Both the position numbers and the translations under genes were made by a program. The notes beneath the pieces are model-generated. The model searched no databases and was not told where the DNA came from. It was given only the letters and a program-made list of their open reading frames with translations. This document shows, piece by piece, positions 18,447-27,670 of a stretch of 64,000 nucleotides of DNA. Numbering within the stretch: position 1 is the first letter of the stretch; each line of letters opens with the position of its first letter. Origin of the DNA: CATQHD01 sp965202675 (GTDB lineage Bacteria > Actinomycetota > Acidimicrobiia > Spongiisociales > Spongiisociaceae); the NCBI GenBank assembly GCA_965202675.1, contig OZ241842.1:62001-126000 (forward strand), in the 5' to 3' direction.

Positions 18447-19739
18447 TCAGAAGAGGTGCCCTTCAAGGCCCAGCAGCCATATCGTCAATATCAGGAGGGC
18501 GAGGCCGGCCGGGGTGCATATCGTCCAATCAACCGAGCGGGCCAGCAGCCGCCTTCCTATGCCCGCAGGACGATCGGTGCTTTCCTCGGTCGGTTGATCC
18601 GCAGATGCTGGAACGGTTGCGGTGCGGGCGATTTTGTCGTGCCATCCGCGCCGCTGGCGGTTGAACGTAGGGGAGGCGGCGGTCAGGAGGAAGATCGGGA
18701 TGCCGATGATCGGGATCAGAAGGGGAAGGTAGAGAGCCGACCATCTGGCGCCGGATCTGGCCCATCCTGGAGTACGACCGTTGTCGGCGCGGACTGTTCT
18801 GATTCGCGCCAGCTTCTTTCCGACCGTCTGGCCCCGGGCGGCGGTCAGCGGGATTTCGTAGAGGAGGAACGGCGTCAAGAACAAACTGACAACGGCCAAG
18901 TACACGAGGAGTGTCAACATCCAGGGCTCTATAGGATCTTTCCTATCCCCTTCGGGTTGATCATCATCGCCGCCGCCTTCTAGGTACCTCAGGAAATTAT
19001 ATAAGAGAGGATTGAGGACTGCGAGCTCGACGTCGTTTATGGTTCCGTCCCCTCCCGCCGGTATGTCGGCGAGGATACGATTCACTACCCGTGCCCTTTT
19101 GGCGGGAGTGTTCACCGAATTATCGAGTGCGATAGTAATTTCAATCCGGCCGGTAGCGATATCATAGCTTCCAACAGCATCTATTACCTTGTCGTTGGGA
19201 AATACAACGTCGTAAACGGCATCGAGACGCCGGTTGAGTCCGGCTTCGGTGTATCCCCGGTTCTCGATGATCTGAATATCACGAGGGAAGGAACGGATGG
19301 ATTCAGCGGCATCGGCGGGCGCTTCTCCGGCGAACGCGATCCAAACTGTAAAATCATCTTCGATCTTGGAACCTGCATAATCGTCTGGATATCCTTCCCG
19401 AATTTCGTTGACCATAAACGATAACGGACTCTGCCAGGCGTACCTTTCGATTGCTTCTTCGAACGAGATACCATCTTGTTCAGCCTGCCATTCCAGCTGA
19501 CGGCAACGCTCTCCAGGTATCTCTCCTTTCTTGAACTGTGCTACCGGATCGACTCTAGTAGTGCTAGTGCTGGTGCTGGTTGATGTGCCGATTATCGGAG
19601 TACAGGTCCAGGGGAGTGTGTCGGGTGCCGGAGCACCGGCATCCCCGTCCGATCTCGTCGAAGAAGAGGTACAGGAAGAAGTGTACAATAGAGTCAATAT
19701 TGCACCCATTAACAGAAGGTTACGTTTCCATACCCTCAT
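18447..19739 (-). CDS. RDD-family membrane protein with lipoprotein-type N-terminus
   Basis: 430 residues. The N-terminus is a signal with lipobox-like ending (LTLLYTSSC), then a Ser/Thr-rich linker (STSTSTSTT) and an outside domain of about 220 residues that I do not recognise. From about 275 there are three membrane segments (MLTLLVYLAVVSLFLTPFLLY; ALYLPLLIPIIGIPIFLLTA; ICTPAGLALLILTIWLL). Between them are the RDD features: GQTVGKKLARIRTVRADNGR and the closing RRGWHDKIARTATV. RDD proteins are poorly defined membrane proteins, some linked to transport. The final segment resembles the start of an RDD repeat. A secreted domain fused to RDD is unusual. Confidence 0.72.
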   Translation of the reverse strand: MRVWKRNLLLMGAILTLLYTSSCTSSSTRSDGDAGAPAPDTLPWTCTPIIGTSTSTSTSTTRVDPVAQFKKGEIPGERCRQLEWQAEQDGISFEEAIERYAWQSPLSFMVNEIREGYPDDYAGSKIEDDFTVWIAFAGEAPADAAESIRSFPRDIQIIENRGYTEAGLNRRLDAVYDVVFPNDKVIDAVGSYDIATGRIEITIALDNSVNTPAKRARVVNRILADIPAGGDGTINDVELAVLNPLLYNFLRYLEGGGDDDQPEGDRKDPIEPWMLTLLVYLAVVSLFLTPFLLYEIPLTAARGQTVGKKLARIRTVRADNGRTPGWARSGARWSALYLPLLIPIIGIPIFLLTAASPTFNRQRRGWHDKIARTATVPASADQPTEESTDRPAGIGRRLLARSVDWTICTPAGLALLILTIWLLGLEGHLF

Positions 19740-19875
19740 AGGCCGCCGCTTGACGATCGACCGATACGAGGTCTTTCGGATGTTGAAACGACGATGGTGC
19801 CGGCCATCTTGTCATGCCGCCCGATACAGGGTCGCTCTCCGGCAGTACGCTCGGCCATGTCTTCGCTCCGGCTCT

Positions 19876-20856
19876 TTAGCGCGTCTTCCTCAGGTTACCA
19901 GGTGTTTTGTTGGGAGCAGGGTGAGAGCTGCCGGTTGAGGGGTCGAGGAACTCGGCTGCCAGGTCCAGGAACAGGCGGGGGGTTTCCAGCATGGCCACGT
20001 GGCCGGCGCCGGTGATGGGGGCGAAGGTCCAGTCGGGGCGGATGCGGGCGACCAGCTCGGTGGCTTTGAAAGGGACCACGGCGTCCGCCGTTCCGTGCAT
20101 GAGGAGGGTCGGCGCCGTTATCTTCATCAGCATTCGGTCGTATTTCCGGGGCGGGGTCATCAGGCCGAAGACGGAACGGAAGGCGGTGAATTGGGTCTTG
20201 GGCAGCCAGGGCATCCGGCAGCGCTCGTTGGCCGAGTCGAGGTGCAGCCGCCGGGCCGCCGGGGAGATCGCCCCGCTGCCGGTCAGCAGGGCCAGCGCGT
20301 CGTCGATCCGCCGTTCGGGCACCCCGTTGCGGTACACCCAGGCGATCAGGACCCGGTTGAGGCCGGGGGTCATGTAGAGCAGGAGCGTAATAATCCAGAC
20401 GGGGTGGAGAGAGCGGATGTCCCAGCTGGGCGCAGGGGGATCGAGCAGCACCAGCCGCTCCACCAGCTCGGGCCGGCCGCCGGCCAGCAGCATGGCCGCC
20501 AGCGCCCCCATCGAGTTGCCGGCGATCACCGCCGGGCGGTCGGTGTGGGCCTCTATGAAATCGGCCAGGAATTCGGCCTGGGCGTGGATCGAGGAGGAGC
20601 GCCCCGCCAGGGGGGAGCGCCCGAAGCCGGGCAGGTCGGGGGCGATCACCCTGCCGTAGCGGGTCATCCCGGCGCCCACTTCCATCCAGTTGATGCCCGA
20701 ACCCCCCAGCCCATGCACCAGCAGCACCAGCCGCCCCTCCCCGCCGTAGTCGATGCCGTGGACCGGGCCGTCCAAGTCGATAGTGAAGTGCTCCAGGGCT
20801 GTATGCGCCGTGTACGGCCCGGCCGCGGCGGTGGTCCCGTTTTCGCCGGCCGCCAT
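19876..20856 (-). CDS. Alpha/beta hydrolase in the E1 dehydrogenase operon
   Basis: 326-residue alpha/beta-hydrolase. Visible parts: oxyanion region LVLLVHGLGGSGINW, nucleophile elbow GNSMGA (Ser115), acid GTADAVVPF and histidine GAGHVAMLETP. It starts three bases after the stop of the E1 beta gene, so it is the last gene of that operon. In some acetoin dehydrogenase systems the E2 subunit AcoC is a lipoyl domain joined to an alpha/beta hydrolase; this protein has the hydrolase only, with no lipoyl domain. Substrate unknown; an esterase or a hydrolytic partner of the dehydrogenase are both possible. Confidence 0.85.
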   Translation of the reverse strand: MAAGENGTTAAAGPYTAHTALEHFTIDLDGPVHGIDYGGEGRLVLLVHGLGGSGINWMEVGAGMTRYGRVIAPDLPGFGRSPLAGRSSSIHAQAEFLADFIEAHTDRPAVIAGNSMGALAAMLLAGGRPELVERLVLLDPPAPSWDIRSLHPVWIITLLLYMTPGLNRVLIAWVYRNGVPERRIDDALALLTGSGAISPAARRLHLDSANERCRMPWLPKTQFTAFRSVFGLMTPPRKYDRMLMKITAPTLLMHGTADAVVPFKATELVARIRPDWTFAPITGAGHVAMLETPRLFLDLAAEFLDPSTGSSHPAPNKTPGNLRKTR

Positions 20857-20859
20857 GGT

Positions 20860-21951
20860 TCAGAAGCGGATGGTCCGGCGGACGGCCTCGGCGATCTTGG
20901 CCCGGCCGGGGCGGTAGGCGTCCTCCAGCGGCGGGCTGAACGGAACCGGTGTGTCGAGGCCCCCCAGCCGGGCGATGGGGGCGTCCAGGTACTCGAATGC
21001 CTCCTCGGCCAGCAGGGCGGCGATCTCGGCGCCCACCCCCGCCAGCCGGTTGGCGGCGTGGACCACCGCCGCCCGTCCGGTCTTGCGCACCGAAGCCAGC
21101 ACCGTCTCGGTGTCCAGGGGTTTGAGGGTGCGCAGGTCTACTACCTCCACCGAAGCCTCTGCGTCCAGGTCTTCGGCGGCGGCCAGCGACTCGTGGACGG
21201 TGGAGCCGTAGGTGATCACGGTCAGGTCGGTTCCCTCCCGGACCACCGCCGCCTTCCCCAGCGGGGTGGTGTGCTCGCCGAGCGGCACCTCGCCCCGGAT
21301 ACTCCGGTAGAGGGGTTTGGCCTCGAAGTAGACGACCGGGTTGTTGTCGCGGATGGCCGAGGCCAGCAGGCCCTTGGCGTCGGCGGGGGTGGAGGGGGCC
21401 GTCACCTTCAGGCCGGGGGTGTGGACGAACCAGGCTTCCGGGTTCTGGCTGTGGAAGGGGCCGGACCGGATGCCGCCGTCGCAGGGCGCCCGGATCACCC
21501 AGGGCACCGGCGCCCGCCAGCGGTAGTGGTTGGGGGCGGCGTACTGGACGATGGCGTCGAAGCCGGTGGAGATAAAATCGGCGAACTGCATCTCCACCAC
21601 CGGGCGCAGGCCCATCAGGGCCATCCCGTTGGCGGCGCCCACGAACCCCAGCTCGCACATGGGGGTGTTGATCACCCGCCGGGGGCCGAACTCCTCCTCG
21701 AACCCTTTGGTGATCTTGAAGGCGCCCCCGAAGCTCCCGCCGATGTCCTCGCCCATCATCAGCACGTCCGGGTCGCGGCGCATCTCGGTGCGGAGGCCGT
21801 CGCTGATGGCTTCCAGGTAGGTCATGACGGCGGCCTGTCCGTTCCGGGAGGCCGTTCCGGCGGCGCCGGTTGCTGCTGCGGCTGCGCCAGCGGCGGGCGC
21901 GTCGGAGAAGCCGAAGTTCTCGCCGGTGTTGGCCGTTTTTGCGGCGGTCAT
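20860..21951 (-). CDS. 2-oxoacid (pyruvate/acetoin/branched-chain) dehydrogenase E1 component, beta subunit
   Basis: Beta subunit of the thiamine-diphosphate E1 heterotetramer, 363 residues. Family blocks: MTYLEAISDGLRTEMRRDPDVLMMGEDIG, GPRRVINTPMCELGFVGAANGMALMGLRPVVEMQFADF, and the C-terminal transketolase-C part (VVDLRTLKPLDTETVLASVRKTGRAAVVHAAN). The first 40 residues are an Ala/Gly-rich tail not typical of the family, so MTYLEA further in may be the true start. The ATG at 21951 overlaps the alpha subunit stop (ATGA). No E2 or E3 gene is adjacent. Confidence 0.92.
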   Translation of the reverse strand: MTAAKTANTGENFGFSDAPAAGAAAAATGAAGTASRNGQAAVMTYLEAISDGLRTEMRRDPDVLMMGEDIGGSFGGAFKITKGFEEEFGPRRVINTPMCELGFVGAANGMALMGLRPVVEMQFADFISTGFDAIVQYAAPNHYRWRAPVPWVIRAPCDGGIRSGPFHSQNPEAWFVHTPGLKVTAPSTPADAKGLLASAIRDNNPVVYFEAKPLYRSIRGEVPLGEHTTPLGKAAVVREGTDLTVITYGSTVHESLAAAEDLDAEASVEVVDLRTLKPLDTETVLASVRKTGRAAVVHAANRLAGVGAEIAALLAEEAFEYLDAPIARLGGLDTPVPFSPPLEDAYRPGRAKIAEAVRRTIRF

Positions 21952-22916
21952 GGAGCGAACACCCCTTCCTCCACGGCGGCCGGATCCGGCCAGGCGCTCG
22001 ACTCGGCGAAGGCCACCGCGTCGTCGGTGACCTCCCGGCAACGCCGGGCGGTTTCTTCGAGGGAATCCCGATCTGCCGCGCCGTCTTCGAGGAGCGTCCG
22101 TTCGCACCGGTCGATCGGGTCTCGTTCCTTCCACTTCGCCAGCAGTTCCTCCGGCACGTATTCGGCGCCGTCGTGGATGGCGTGGCCCAGCATCCGCATC
22201 GTCCTGGCCTCGATCAGGGAGGGGCCTCCGCCCGACCGGGCCTGTTCCAGCGCCGCTACGGCCGCCCGGTAGACGGCCTCCACGTCGTTGCCGTCCACCT
22301 CCTCGGCGGGCACCCCCGCCGCCCGGCTCCGGTGGACGATGTTCCGGCCGGCCAGGTGCTGGTGGACGGGGGTGGAGTAGGCGTACTGGTTGTTCTCCAC
22401 CACAATCACCAGGGGCGCCCGGTAGACGGCGGCCATGTTCAGCACCTCATGGAACAGCCCGGTGGTGGTTCCCCCGTCGCCCAGATAGGTCATGGCCGCG
22501 TTCGGCAGGCGGCGGTAGGAGAAGCTCATGGCCACCCCCAGGGCGGTGGAGACCGACTGGGGGATGTGGCTGATGAACCCGACGATGCCGAGGGAGAGGT
22601 CCCCGCACCCGTGCAGGTTGGCGTCCCGCCCGCCGGTCACGCCGGCGGCCCGCCCCAGCTGGTTGGCGACGATGCGGCGGGGGGTCATGCCCCGGATCAG
22701 GTAACAGCCGAGGTCGCGGTGGAGGGGGGCCGCCACGTCGTCGGGGGCGAGGGCGGCGCCGGTGCCCACGCTGATCGCCTCGTGGCCCCGCTGGTTGAAG
22801 GTGCCGCCCATGCCCCGGCCCTGTTTCCAGAGGGCGATCAGCCGGTCGTCGATGGTGCGGGTGAGCCGCATCCAGTAGTGAAGCTCGCGGCGCAGTTCAT
22901 CCGGCAGCGGTTCCAT
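21948..22916 (-). CDS. 2-oxoacid dehydrogenase E1 component, alpha subunit
   Basis: 322-residue alpha subunit. The thiamine-diphosphate motif GDGGTTTGLFHEVLNMAAVYRAPLVIVVENN (GDG...NN) is intact, as are HRDLGCYLIRG and GGRDANLHG, which resemble AcoA/PdhA proteins. Together with the beta subunit it oxidatively decarboxylates a 2-oxoacid (or cleaves acetoin) and acylates the lipoyl group of an E2 encoded elsewhere. A TAGAAT element (22923-22928) sits six bases upstream of the ATG, so the transcript may be leaderless. First gene of a three-gene operon with the beta subunit and an alpha/beta hydrolase. Confidence 0.92.
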   Translation of the reverse strand: MEPLPDELRRELHYWMRLTRTIDDRLIALWKQGRGMGGTFNQRGHEAISVGTGAALAPDDVAAPLHRDLGCYLIRGMTPRRIVANQLGRAAGVTGGRDANLHGCGDLSLGIVGFISHIPQSVSTALGVAMSFSYRRLPNAAMTYLGDGGTTTGLFHEVLNMAAVYRAPLVIVVENNQYAYSTPVHQHLAGRNIVHRSRAAGVPAEEVDGNDVEAVYRAAVAALEQARSGGGPSLIEARTMRMLGHAIHDGAEYVPEELLAKWKERDPIDRCERTLLEDGAADRDSLEETARRCREVTDDAVAFAESSAWPDPAAVEEGVFAP

Positions 22917-22970
22917 GACCCGATTCTACGCGCCGCTGTTCGGCCGGGCCGCCCGCCGGCCCGGAGGGAG

Positions 22971-24980
22971 TCAGGGTGCGGCGGGGGCGTCTGGGCCAGC
23001 CGGCGGGGGGAAGGGGCCGCCGGGCAGTGAGTCGAGCAAGGACAGCGTCCTGGTGATTTCTTCGGCGAAGCGGGGGCGGCCCCGCGCTGCATCCCCTTCG
23101 CACCAGAGGCCGGCCTGCCGGCGGGCGCCGGCGAAAAGGTGCCTGGACACGGCTTCGGCGGCGGTTATCCGGCCTTCGGCCAGATAGCGGGCGCCCCGTT
23201 CCAGGCAGGCCTCCAAGAAGTCCTGTTCCTGTTGCTGCTCCGGCTCTGTCCGGTCGGCGGGCCGGGCGGCGAGCTCCTCGGCGGCCACCAGATAGGCTTC
23301 CAGGTAGGGCCGGAGCACCCAGGGGGCGAAGTGCGGGCGGATCCGCTCCAGCAACAGATGCGCCGATCCTTCTTCCAGCAGGTCCTCCCAGGCCGGCGCC
23401 CGCCGGTCCATCTCCCGGCGGATCTCGTCGAGGAAGGCGCGGCGGCCGGGAAAGAAGAACTCGGATCCGAGCAGGTCCCTCAGACCCGCCGCCTGATTCC
23501 AGAAGGCGGCCGAGGGGCGGGCCGCGGGGGAGGAGTCCGCCGCGGCCGCCGCAGCCGCCAGCCCCGCCTCGGCGGCGGCGGCGGCGACGAAGAAGTGGAT
23601 GATGGTGTTGCGGTAGTAGCCGGCGGCCAGACGGCGGTCGGGCGGGATGCGGTAGGCCGGGGGCGTTTCTTCTTCCCCGCCGGTTTCGGACGTGGGCTCA
23701 ACCGCAGCCGCCCCGTGTTCCGCCAGGCCATGCATTATCCGGTCCAGGCCTTCGGGGTCTTCCAGGATGTCGAGGGGTTCGGAGGTGGGCAGGCCGCGCT
23801 CCCTGACATAGGCGGCCAGCCCGGACAGGGCGGCGGCCAGCTGGGTGCGGGTGAGGGGCCTTCCGCCGGCCGCCAGCAGGGGGGCGGTCGCCAGGGCGGA
23901 GGGGGTCACGGGGGTTATCCGGTTGATCCGGGCGCACACCTCGACGGCCGCCCTCTGGAGGGCGGGGTACCTTTCTTCTTCGGCGGGTGCGGCCGCCATC
24001 GCCTCCCGGAGCGACAGCGGTTCCCCGAAGCGGAGGTGGATGTTGCCGTTGGGCCGGCGGAGCGCCCGGATTGTCCCCACCAGCCAGGTGAGGGTCTCGG
24101 GTTGCTTGTCCACCCCCGCCTGCTCGGCTGTGTAGGCGTCCAGCTCGTGGACGTGGTCGTAGCTGATGGAGGTGGGAACCAGGTAGATGTCGGACCGGTC
24201 GGAGGCTTCGAGGGCGTCGGCGGCGTAACCCAACAGTCCGTAGCGGGGGCAGAGAAGCTTGCCGGTGCGGCTCCTGGTTCCTTCCATGTACCACTCGAGA
24301 GTCGCGCCCCGCTCGATCAGGTACTCGAAGTAGGAGCGGAGGACGAACTTGTAGAGGGGGTCGTCGCCGAAGGTGCGCCGGATGAAGAACAGCCCCGCCC
24401 GGCGGGCGATGGGGCCGATCGGGAAGAAACTCATGTTGACGCCGCCCGCGGTCTGGTGGTTGCGGTGGCCGCTCTCCCACAGCACCCGCCGCAGCACCAG
24501 ATGGTCGAGGTTGGACTTGTGGGAGGGCAGGAACACGAGCGGATGGTCGGCCGCCAGGCCCTTCAGTTCCTCCATCCGGGCGGGGTCGTAGAGGATATCG
24601 TCGAACCCCCGGCGGTACAGGAGGCGCGTCACGCAGGCCGCCGCGTTCTCCACTATCGGGGAGTGGGCGGCGGCGATCTCCTTCAGGTATAGCTCGGCCT
24701 GCCGCTTCAGGCCGGTTGCGGCGGGGCTCGGGTCGGGTCCGGCCAGACGGGCCAGGCCTTCCCGGAAGCCGGGGCGGCGCCGGACATCCTCCCGGACCGG
24801 CCGGGGCGCCCTGCGCAGGAGGACGCCGGAACCCTGCCGCCGTGCGGCCCTCCGCGCAGCCGGGGGAGGTTTCTTCATCGGCTTCTTCGGGGGGCGCCCG
24901 CCGTGCGGCCGGGGGCGGGCGCGAGGTTCGGGGCGGACGACCCGCTCCTGCCGGCCCGCGGCCGGAGACGACTTGAACAT
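22971..24980 (-). CDS. plsB: Glycerol-3-phosphate 1-O-acyltransferase, PlsB type
   Basis: First acylation step of phospholipid synthesis at the membrane. 669 residues; shorter than the E. coli enzyme (about 800). The N-terminal 85 residues are basic, Pro/Arg-rich and not conserved. Acyltransferase motifs in order: HKSNLDH (HX4D catalytic pair), GGVNMSFFPIGPIARRAGLFFIRR, MEGTRSRTGKLL (substrate binding) and IYLVPTSISYDHVHE. The C-terminal half is helical with low-complexity Ala runs. A TAAGAT -10-like element lies about 20 bases upstream of the ATG. Single gene. Confidence 0.9.
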   Translation of the reverse strand: MFKSSPAAGRQERVVRPEPRARPRPHGGRPPKKPMKKPPPAARRAARRQGSGVLLRRAPRPVREDVRRRPGFREGLARLAGPDPSPAATGLKRQAELYLKEIAAAHSPIVENAAACVTRLLYRRGFDDILYDPARMEELKGLAADHPLVFLPSHKSNLDHLVLRRVLWESGHRNHQTAGGVNMSFFPIGPIARRAGLFFIRRTFGDDPLYKFVLRSYFEYLIERGATLEWYMEGTRSRTGKLLCPRYGLLGYAADALEASDRSDIYLVPTSISYDHVHELDAYTAEQAGVDKQPETLTWLVGTIRALRRPNGNIHLRFGEPLSLREAMAAAPAEEERYPALQRAAVEVCARINRITPVTPSALATAPLLAAGGRPLTRTQLAAALSGLAAYVRERGLPTSEPLDILEDPEGLDRIMHGLAEHGAAAVEPTSETGGEEETPPAYRIPPDRRLAAGYYRNTIIHFFVAAAAAEAGLAAAAAAADSSPAARPSAAFWNQAAGLRDLLGSEFFFPGRRAFLDEIRREMDRRAPAWEDLLEEGSAHLLLERIRPHFAPWVLRPYLEAYLVAAEELAARPADRTEPEQQQEQDFLEACLERGARYLAEGRITAAEAVSRHLFAGARRQAGLWCEGDAARGRPRFAEEITRTLSLLDSLPGGPFPPPAGPDAPAAP

Positions 24981-25105
24981 GACGCTGGCACGGATTCCGA
25001 ATCTTACGGCCGCCCTTCGGGCCGGCGGCGGCTTATCCCCCGGGAACGGGCGGTGCGGCGGGAAGGATGCGGCGGCGGAGCGGTCCGGTTGATTAGATTG
25101 ACCCC

Positions 25106-25561
25106 ATGCGGGCGCTCATCCAGCGGGTCGACCGGGCTTCGGTTTCGGTAGACGGAGAAGTGATCGGCCGGGTGGGGGAGGGCCTTCTGGCCCTCGTGGG
25201 GGCGGGCCGGGCCGACGCCGACGCCGACGCCGAGGCGCTGGCGGCCAAGGTGGTCGGACTGCGGATCTTTCCCGACGGGGAGGGCAGGTTCAACCTGTCG
25301 CTGCGGGATGTGGGCGGGGCCATGCTGGTGGTGAGCCAGTTCACCCTCTTCGCAGACGTTCGGCGGGGCCGACGCCCGGGCTTCACGCAGGCGGCCCGCC
25401 CCGAACAGGCCGAGCGCCTGGTGGACCGGTTTGCCCGGGCGGTGGAAGCAGAAGGCGTCGAGGTAGCCGAAGGCCGTTTCGGGGCCATGATGCAGGTAGA
25501 CCTGCGCAACAACGGCCCCTTCACCCTGATGGTCGAGACCCAGGACGGCCGGGTTATCTGA
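25106..25561 (+). CDS. dtd: D-aminoacyl-tRNA deacylase
   Basis: Removes D-amino acids (and glycine) mischarged onto tRNA. 151 residues, family length. The catalytic motifs SQFTLFADVRRGRRPGF and the Gly-cisPro motif NNGPFTLMVE are present. A short DNA repeat (GCCGAC units, about 25211-25234) encodes an Ala-Asp run in a surface loop. TAGATT at 25094-25099 lies six bases before the ATG, consistent with a leaderless transcript. Marks the left border of the ATPase-nuclease island. Confidence 0.95.
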   Translation: MRALIQRVDRASVSVDGEVIGRVGEGLLALVGAGRADADADAEALAAKVVGLRIFPDGEGRFNLSLRDVGGAMLVVSQFTLFADVRRGRRPGFTQAARPEQAERLVDRFARAVEAEGVEVAEGRFGAMMQVDLRNNGPFTLMVETQDGRVI

Positions 25562-25678
25562 CCCTGTCGGCCCGTTCCGGGCGCAGAAGACATTGTTGTT
25601 GGGGCCGCCGCCGGGAGCTGGGGTTATGCCCTGGTTCGGCCCGAAGAGTCCCTTTTGTTGCCGATTTTATGGCATGAC

Positions 25679-26128
25679 TCAGATTCTTCCCTCGTCACAC
25701 TTGCGGACCAGTAGTGAAATGGGTCTTTCGTCGGGCTTGAATGGTAGTCTATATCGCCCTGTATCTGCTACTCGCCTTCTGTATGTAAAGGCTAACAAAG
25801 CCCATGGCCTGTATGCGTTTGGTTCGCCGAAGAGATCGGGATGGTCAGCTATTATATTTAAACCTGATTGAACTTGTTCCCAAGCCTTCTTGCGCAACTG
25901 TCTCTTTATTTCTATTACAAACCACTCGTGTTGGTTGTTGTTCTCTCGCAACACAAGAAGGTCTGGTTTCTTCATTCCTTCTTTAGAGAAGGGTTTACAT
26001 TTATCACAATCAATGGCTATAAGAAAGCCCTTGAAGTCAAGAACACAATCCTGATGATTTATAGGATTGTCTGAGATAATGCAACTATGCGTCAGGTGTT
26101 TGGCACGGATATATTCTACGTCTATCAT
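25679..26128 (-). CDS. Small PD-(D/E)xK-like protein, partner of the adjacent ATPase (cassette 1)
   Basis: 149 residues. The middle has a PD-(D/E)xK-like core: KKPDLLVL (Asp56) and WFVIEIKRQ (Glu73-x-Lys75), followed by a helix with Gln (AWEQVQSGLNII). The same core and helix pattern is found in the partner protein of cassette 2 (29591-30118), although overall similarity is low. The ATG overlaps the stop of the upstream ATPase gene (ATGA), so both are co-translated. The likely role is as a nuclease or nuclease-fold subunit in an ATPase-controlled defence or genome-maintenance system; this is inferred, as no named family was recognised. DNA is AT-rich relative to the flanks. Confidence 0.65.
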   Translation of the reverse strand: MIDVEYIRAKHLTHSCIISDNPINHQDCVLDFKGFLIAIDCDKCKPFSKEGMKKPDLLVLRENNNQHEWFVIEIKRQLRKKAWEQVQSGLNIIADHPDLFGEPNAYRPWALLAFTYRRRVADTGRYRLPFKPDERPISLLVRKCDEGRI

Positions 26129-27573
26129 GCGAGTTGGTCAATCAAGTCGGCTGTTTCGTCTGATAGTTCGCTGGCTACCTTTACATATTCATCTTCGGGT
26201 ATACCCCAGTTGGGATCTATATCTACTTTGTTTACATTGACTGGACCGGTAGGTTCTTGGCGCTGAAATCTATATACGGCTATCTTCTCGAGAGCAATAT
26301 GATCGTTACCTGTAGTATTTATTTCATCAGAGCATGTTTGAGGTAATTGACTCCTCAGGATGCAGTTTGATAATTCATGAAGCAAGACAGAACTATGTGT
26401 TGCACACACTACTCTGACCCCCCTGTTGACCAAGCCGACCAGTACGCGAGCAACAAGCCGAATGGCCTCCGGATGCAGATGCGATTCCGGTTCATCAATG
26501 ATTAGCAGATCATTTCGGGATACCAGATGTTCTATCCACATGGCAAGAGGGGCTAAGTCAGCCACCATTGATGAGGCGTGGTGGACTGCGATTCTATGCC
26601 CGTCCGGTTGATATTCTAGGGTCGGAACCATTTCCTCGGCCGGTCCGGCACGAATTTTGCCCCCCATCAGCTCTGTCAAAAGAGCTAGAGGTCCTGTGTC
26701 TTCAAGTGTTTCTGTTTTACGATTTATAGCGAATATAGGCCGATGACGTGGACCTATGATTCCTGCCAATGAAGAAATGAAATCAAGGGCAACTCCGCCA
26801 AGCGAAGACTCAGGGAATCTAGACAGTCCAAAGCGCTCTCTGTCAAGCTCAAAACGCAATTTTACCACATCGGTCCATGCGTTGAGCAAACCTGATCTTC
26901 CAGCAGGTAGGTAATGAGAATTGCCTGACAGATCTATGGTATCAAGGAACTTAACCCATATATTTTGACTGATATGATAAGCGAATTCCCTTTGAAATAT
27001 CTCTATATCTTCCTTATCATCAGTCCTTTCCCAGAATCTAATATCATATCGAACATATCTAGTATCTATTTGAAAGCTTTCTTTCGGAGCTTCGAAATTA
27101 TCTGATAGCTCCATTGTTTTGCTACTGAAAAGACGAGTCCTTTTAATAGCTTTTCTATCTAAGTGTAGTTCAACTGCTACTTCATCTGGTTGATCCCATC
27201 TTGTAATTTTTTTCATTTCCGATACACCAAAGTAGTTCTGTAGATTTCTTTTTAGAATATTTCCAGATTGATCAAGCGCAGAGTTGATCCACATATTTGC
27301 TTTGATTTCTAAGTAGGATGGCAGATCAAAAAGTTTTTCAGGATTACTTTGTAACAGATCTTTTTGTAAGCTGTTTATATCGGCTTTCGTTAGAATTTCT
27401 GAGCTTCCGAAGCTACTGTTTGCAGCTTTGTGGGCTGCATAGAGAGCCTGGGCCAGGTAGGTTTTGCCTGTATTGTTCTTTCCTATCAGAACGGTGAGGG
27501 GCCGCAGATCAATGTCGGCGTGTTCGATCGGGCCGAGGTTTTCGACCGCTAGCCTGAGACCGGCTGCATCCAT
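26125..27573 (-). CDS. ABC/OLD-like AAA ATPase of cassette 1
   Basis: 482 residues. Walker A GKNNTGKT (31-38) directly after the N-terminal strand block (AVENLGPIEHADIDLRPLTVLI), a long inserted helical region (about 60-330), then SMVADLAPLAMWIEHLVS, Walker B LLIIDEPESHLHPE (Asp360, Glu361) and the switch His in VVCATHSSVLLHELSN. This is the AAA_15/AAA_21-type, ABC-ATPase-fold seen in OLD, RloA/AbiL, PtuA and AriA proteins. No TOPRIM domain is present; the nuclease-like function is in the overlapping downstream gene. A GGGAG ribosome site precedes the ATG. It is paralogous to the ATPase at 28155-29573, pointing the other way. Confidence 0.85.
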   Translation of the reverse strand: MDAAGLRLAVENLGPIEHADIDLRPLTVLIGKNNTGKTYLAQALYAAHKAANSSFGSSEILTKADINSLQKDLLQSNPEKLFDLPSYLEIKANMWINSALDQSGNILKRNLQNYFGVSEMKKITRWDQPDEVAVELHLDRKAIKRTRLFSSKTMELSDNFEAPKESFQIDTRYVRYDIRFWERTDDKEDIEIFQREFAYHISQNIWVKFLDTIDLSGNSHYLPAGRSGLLNAWTDVVKLRFELDRERFGLSRFPESSLGGVALDFISSLAGIIGPRHRPIFAINRKTETLEDTGPLALLTELMGGKIRAGPAEEMVPTLEYQPDGHRIAVHHASSMVADLAPLAMWIEHLVSRNDLLIIDEPESHLHPEAIRLVARVLVGLVNRGVRVVCATHSSVLLHELSNCILRSQLPQTCSDEINTTGNDHIALEKIAVYRFQRQEPTGPVNVNKVDIDPNWGIPEDEYVKVASELSDETADLIDQLA

Positions 27574-27670
27574 ACCTGCTCCCTTCTGTGTAACCAGGTT
27601 AGCCGAGGATGAGGCGCAACGTTCGCCTCGGCGGCCGGGTGTTGCGCCCGGTCATTCGGGGCGGCAACGT

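Noticed and set aside
19999..22272. 757-codon plus-strand open frame opposite the E1 operon
   Set aside because: No domain; antisense of three well-identified genes.
25211..25234. GCCGAC tandem units as a functional repeat
   Set aside because: In-frame Ala-Asp run in a loop of dtd; ordinary codon-level repeat in GC-rich DNA.
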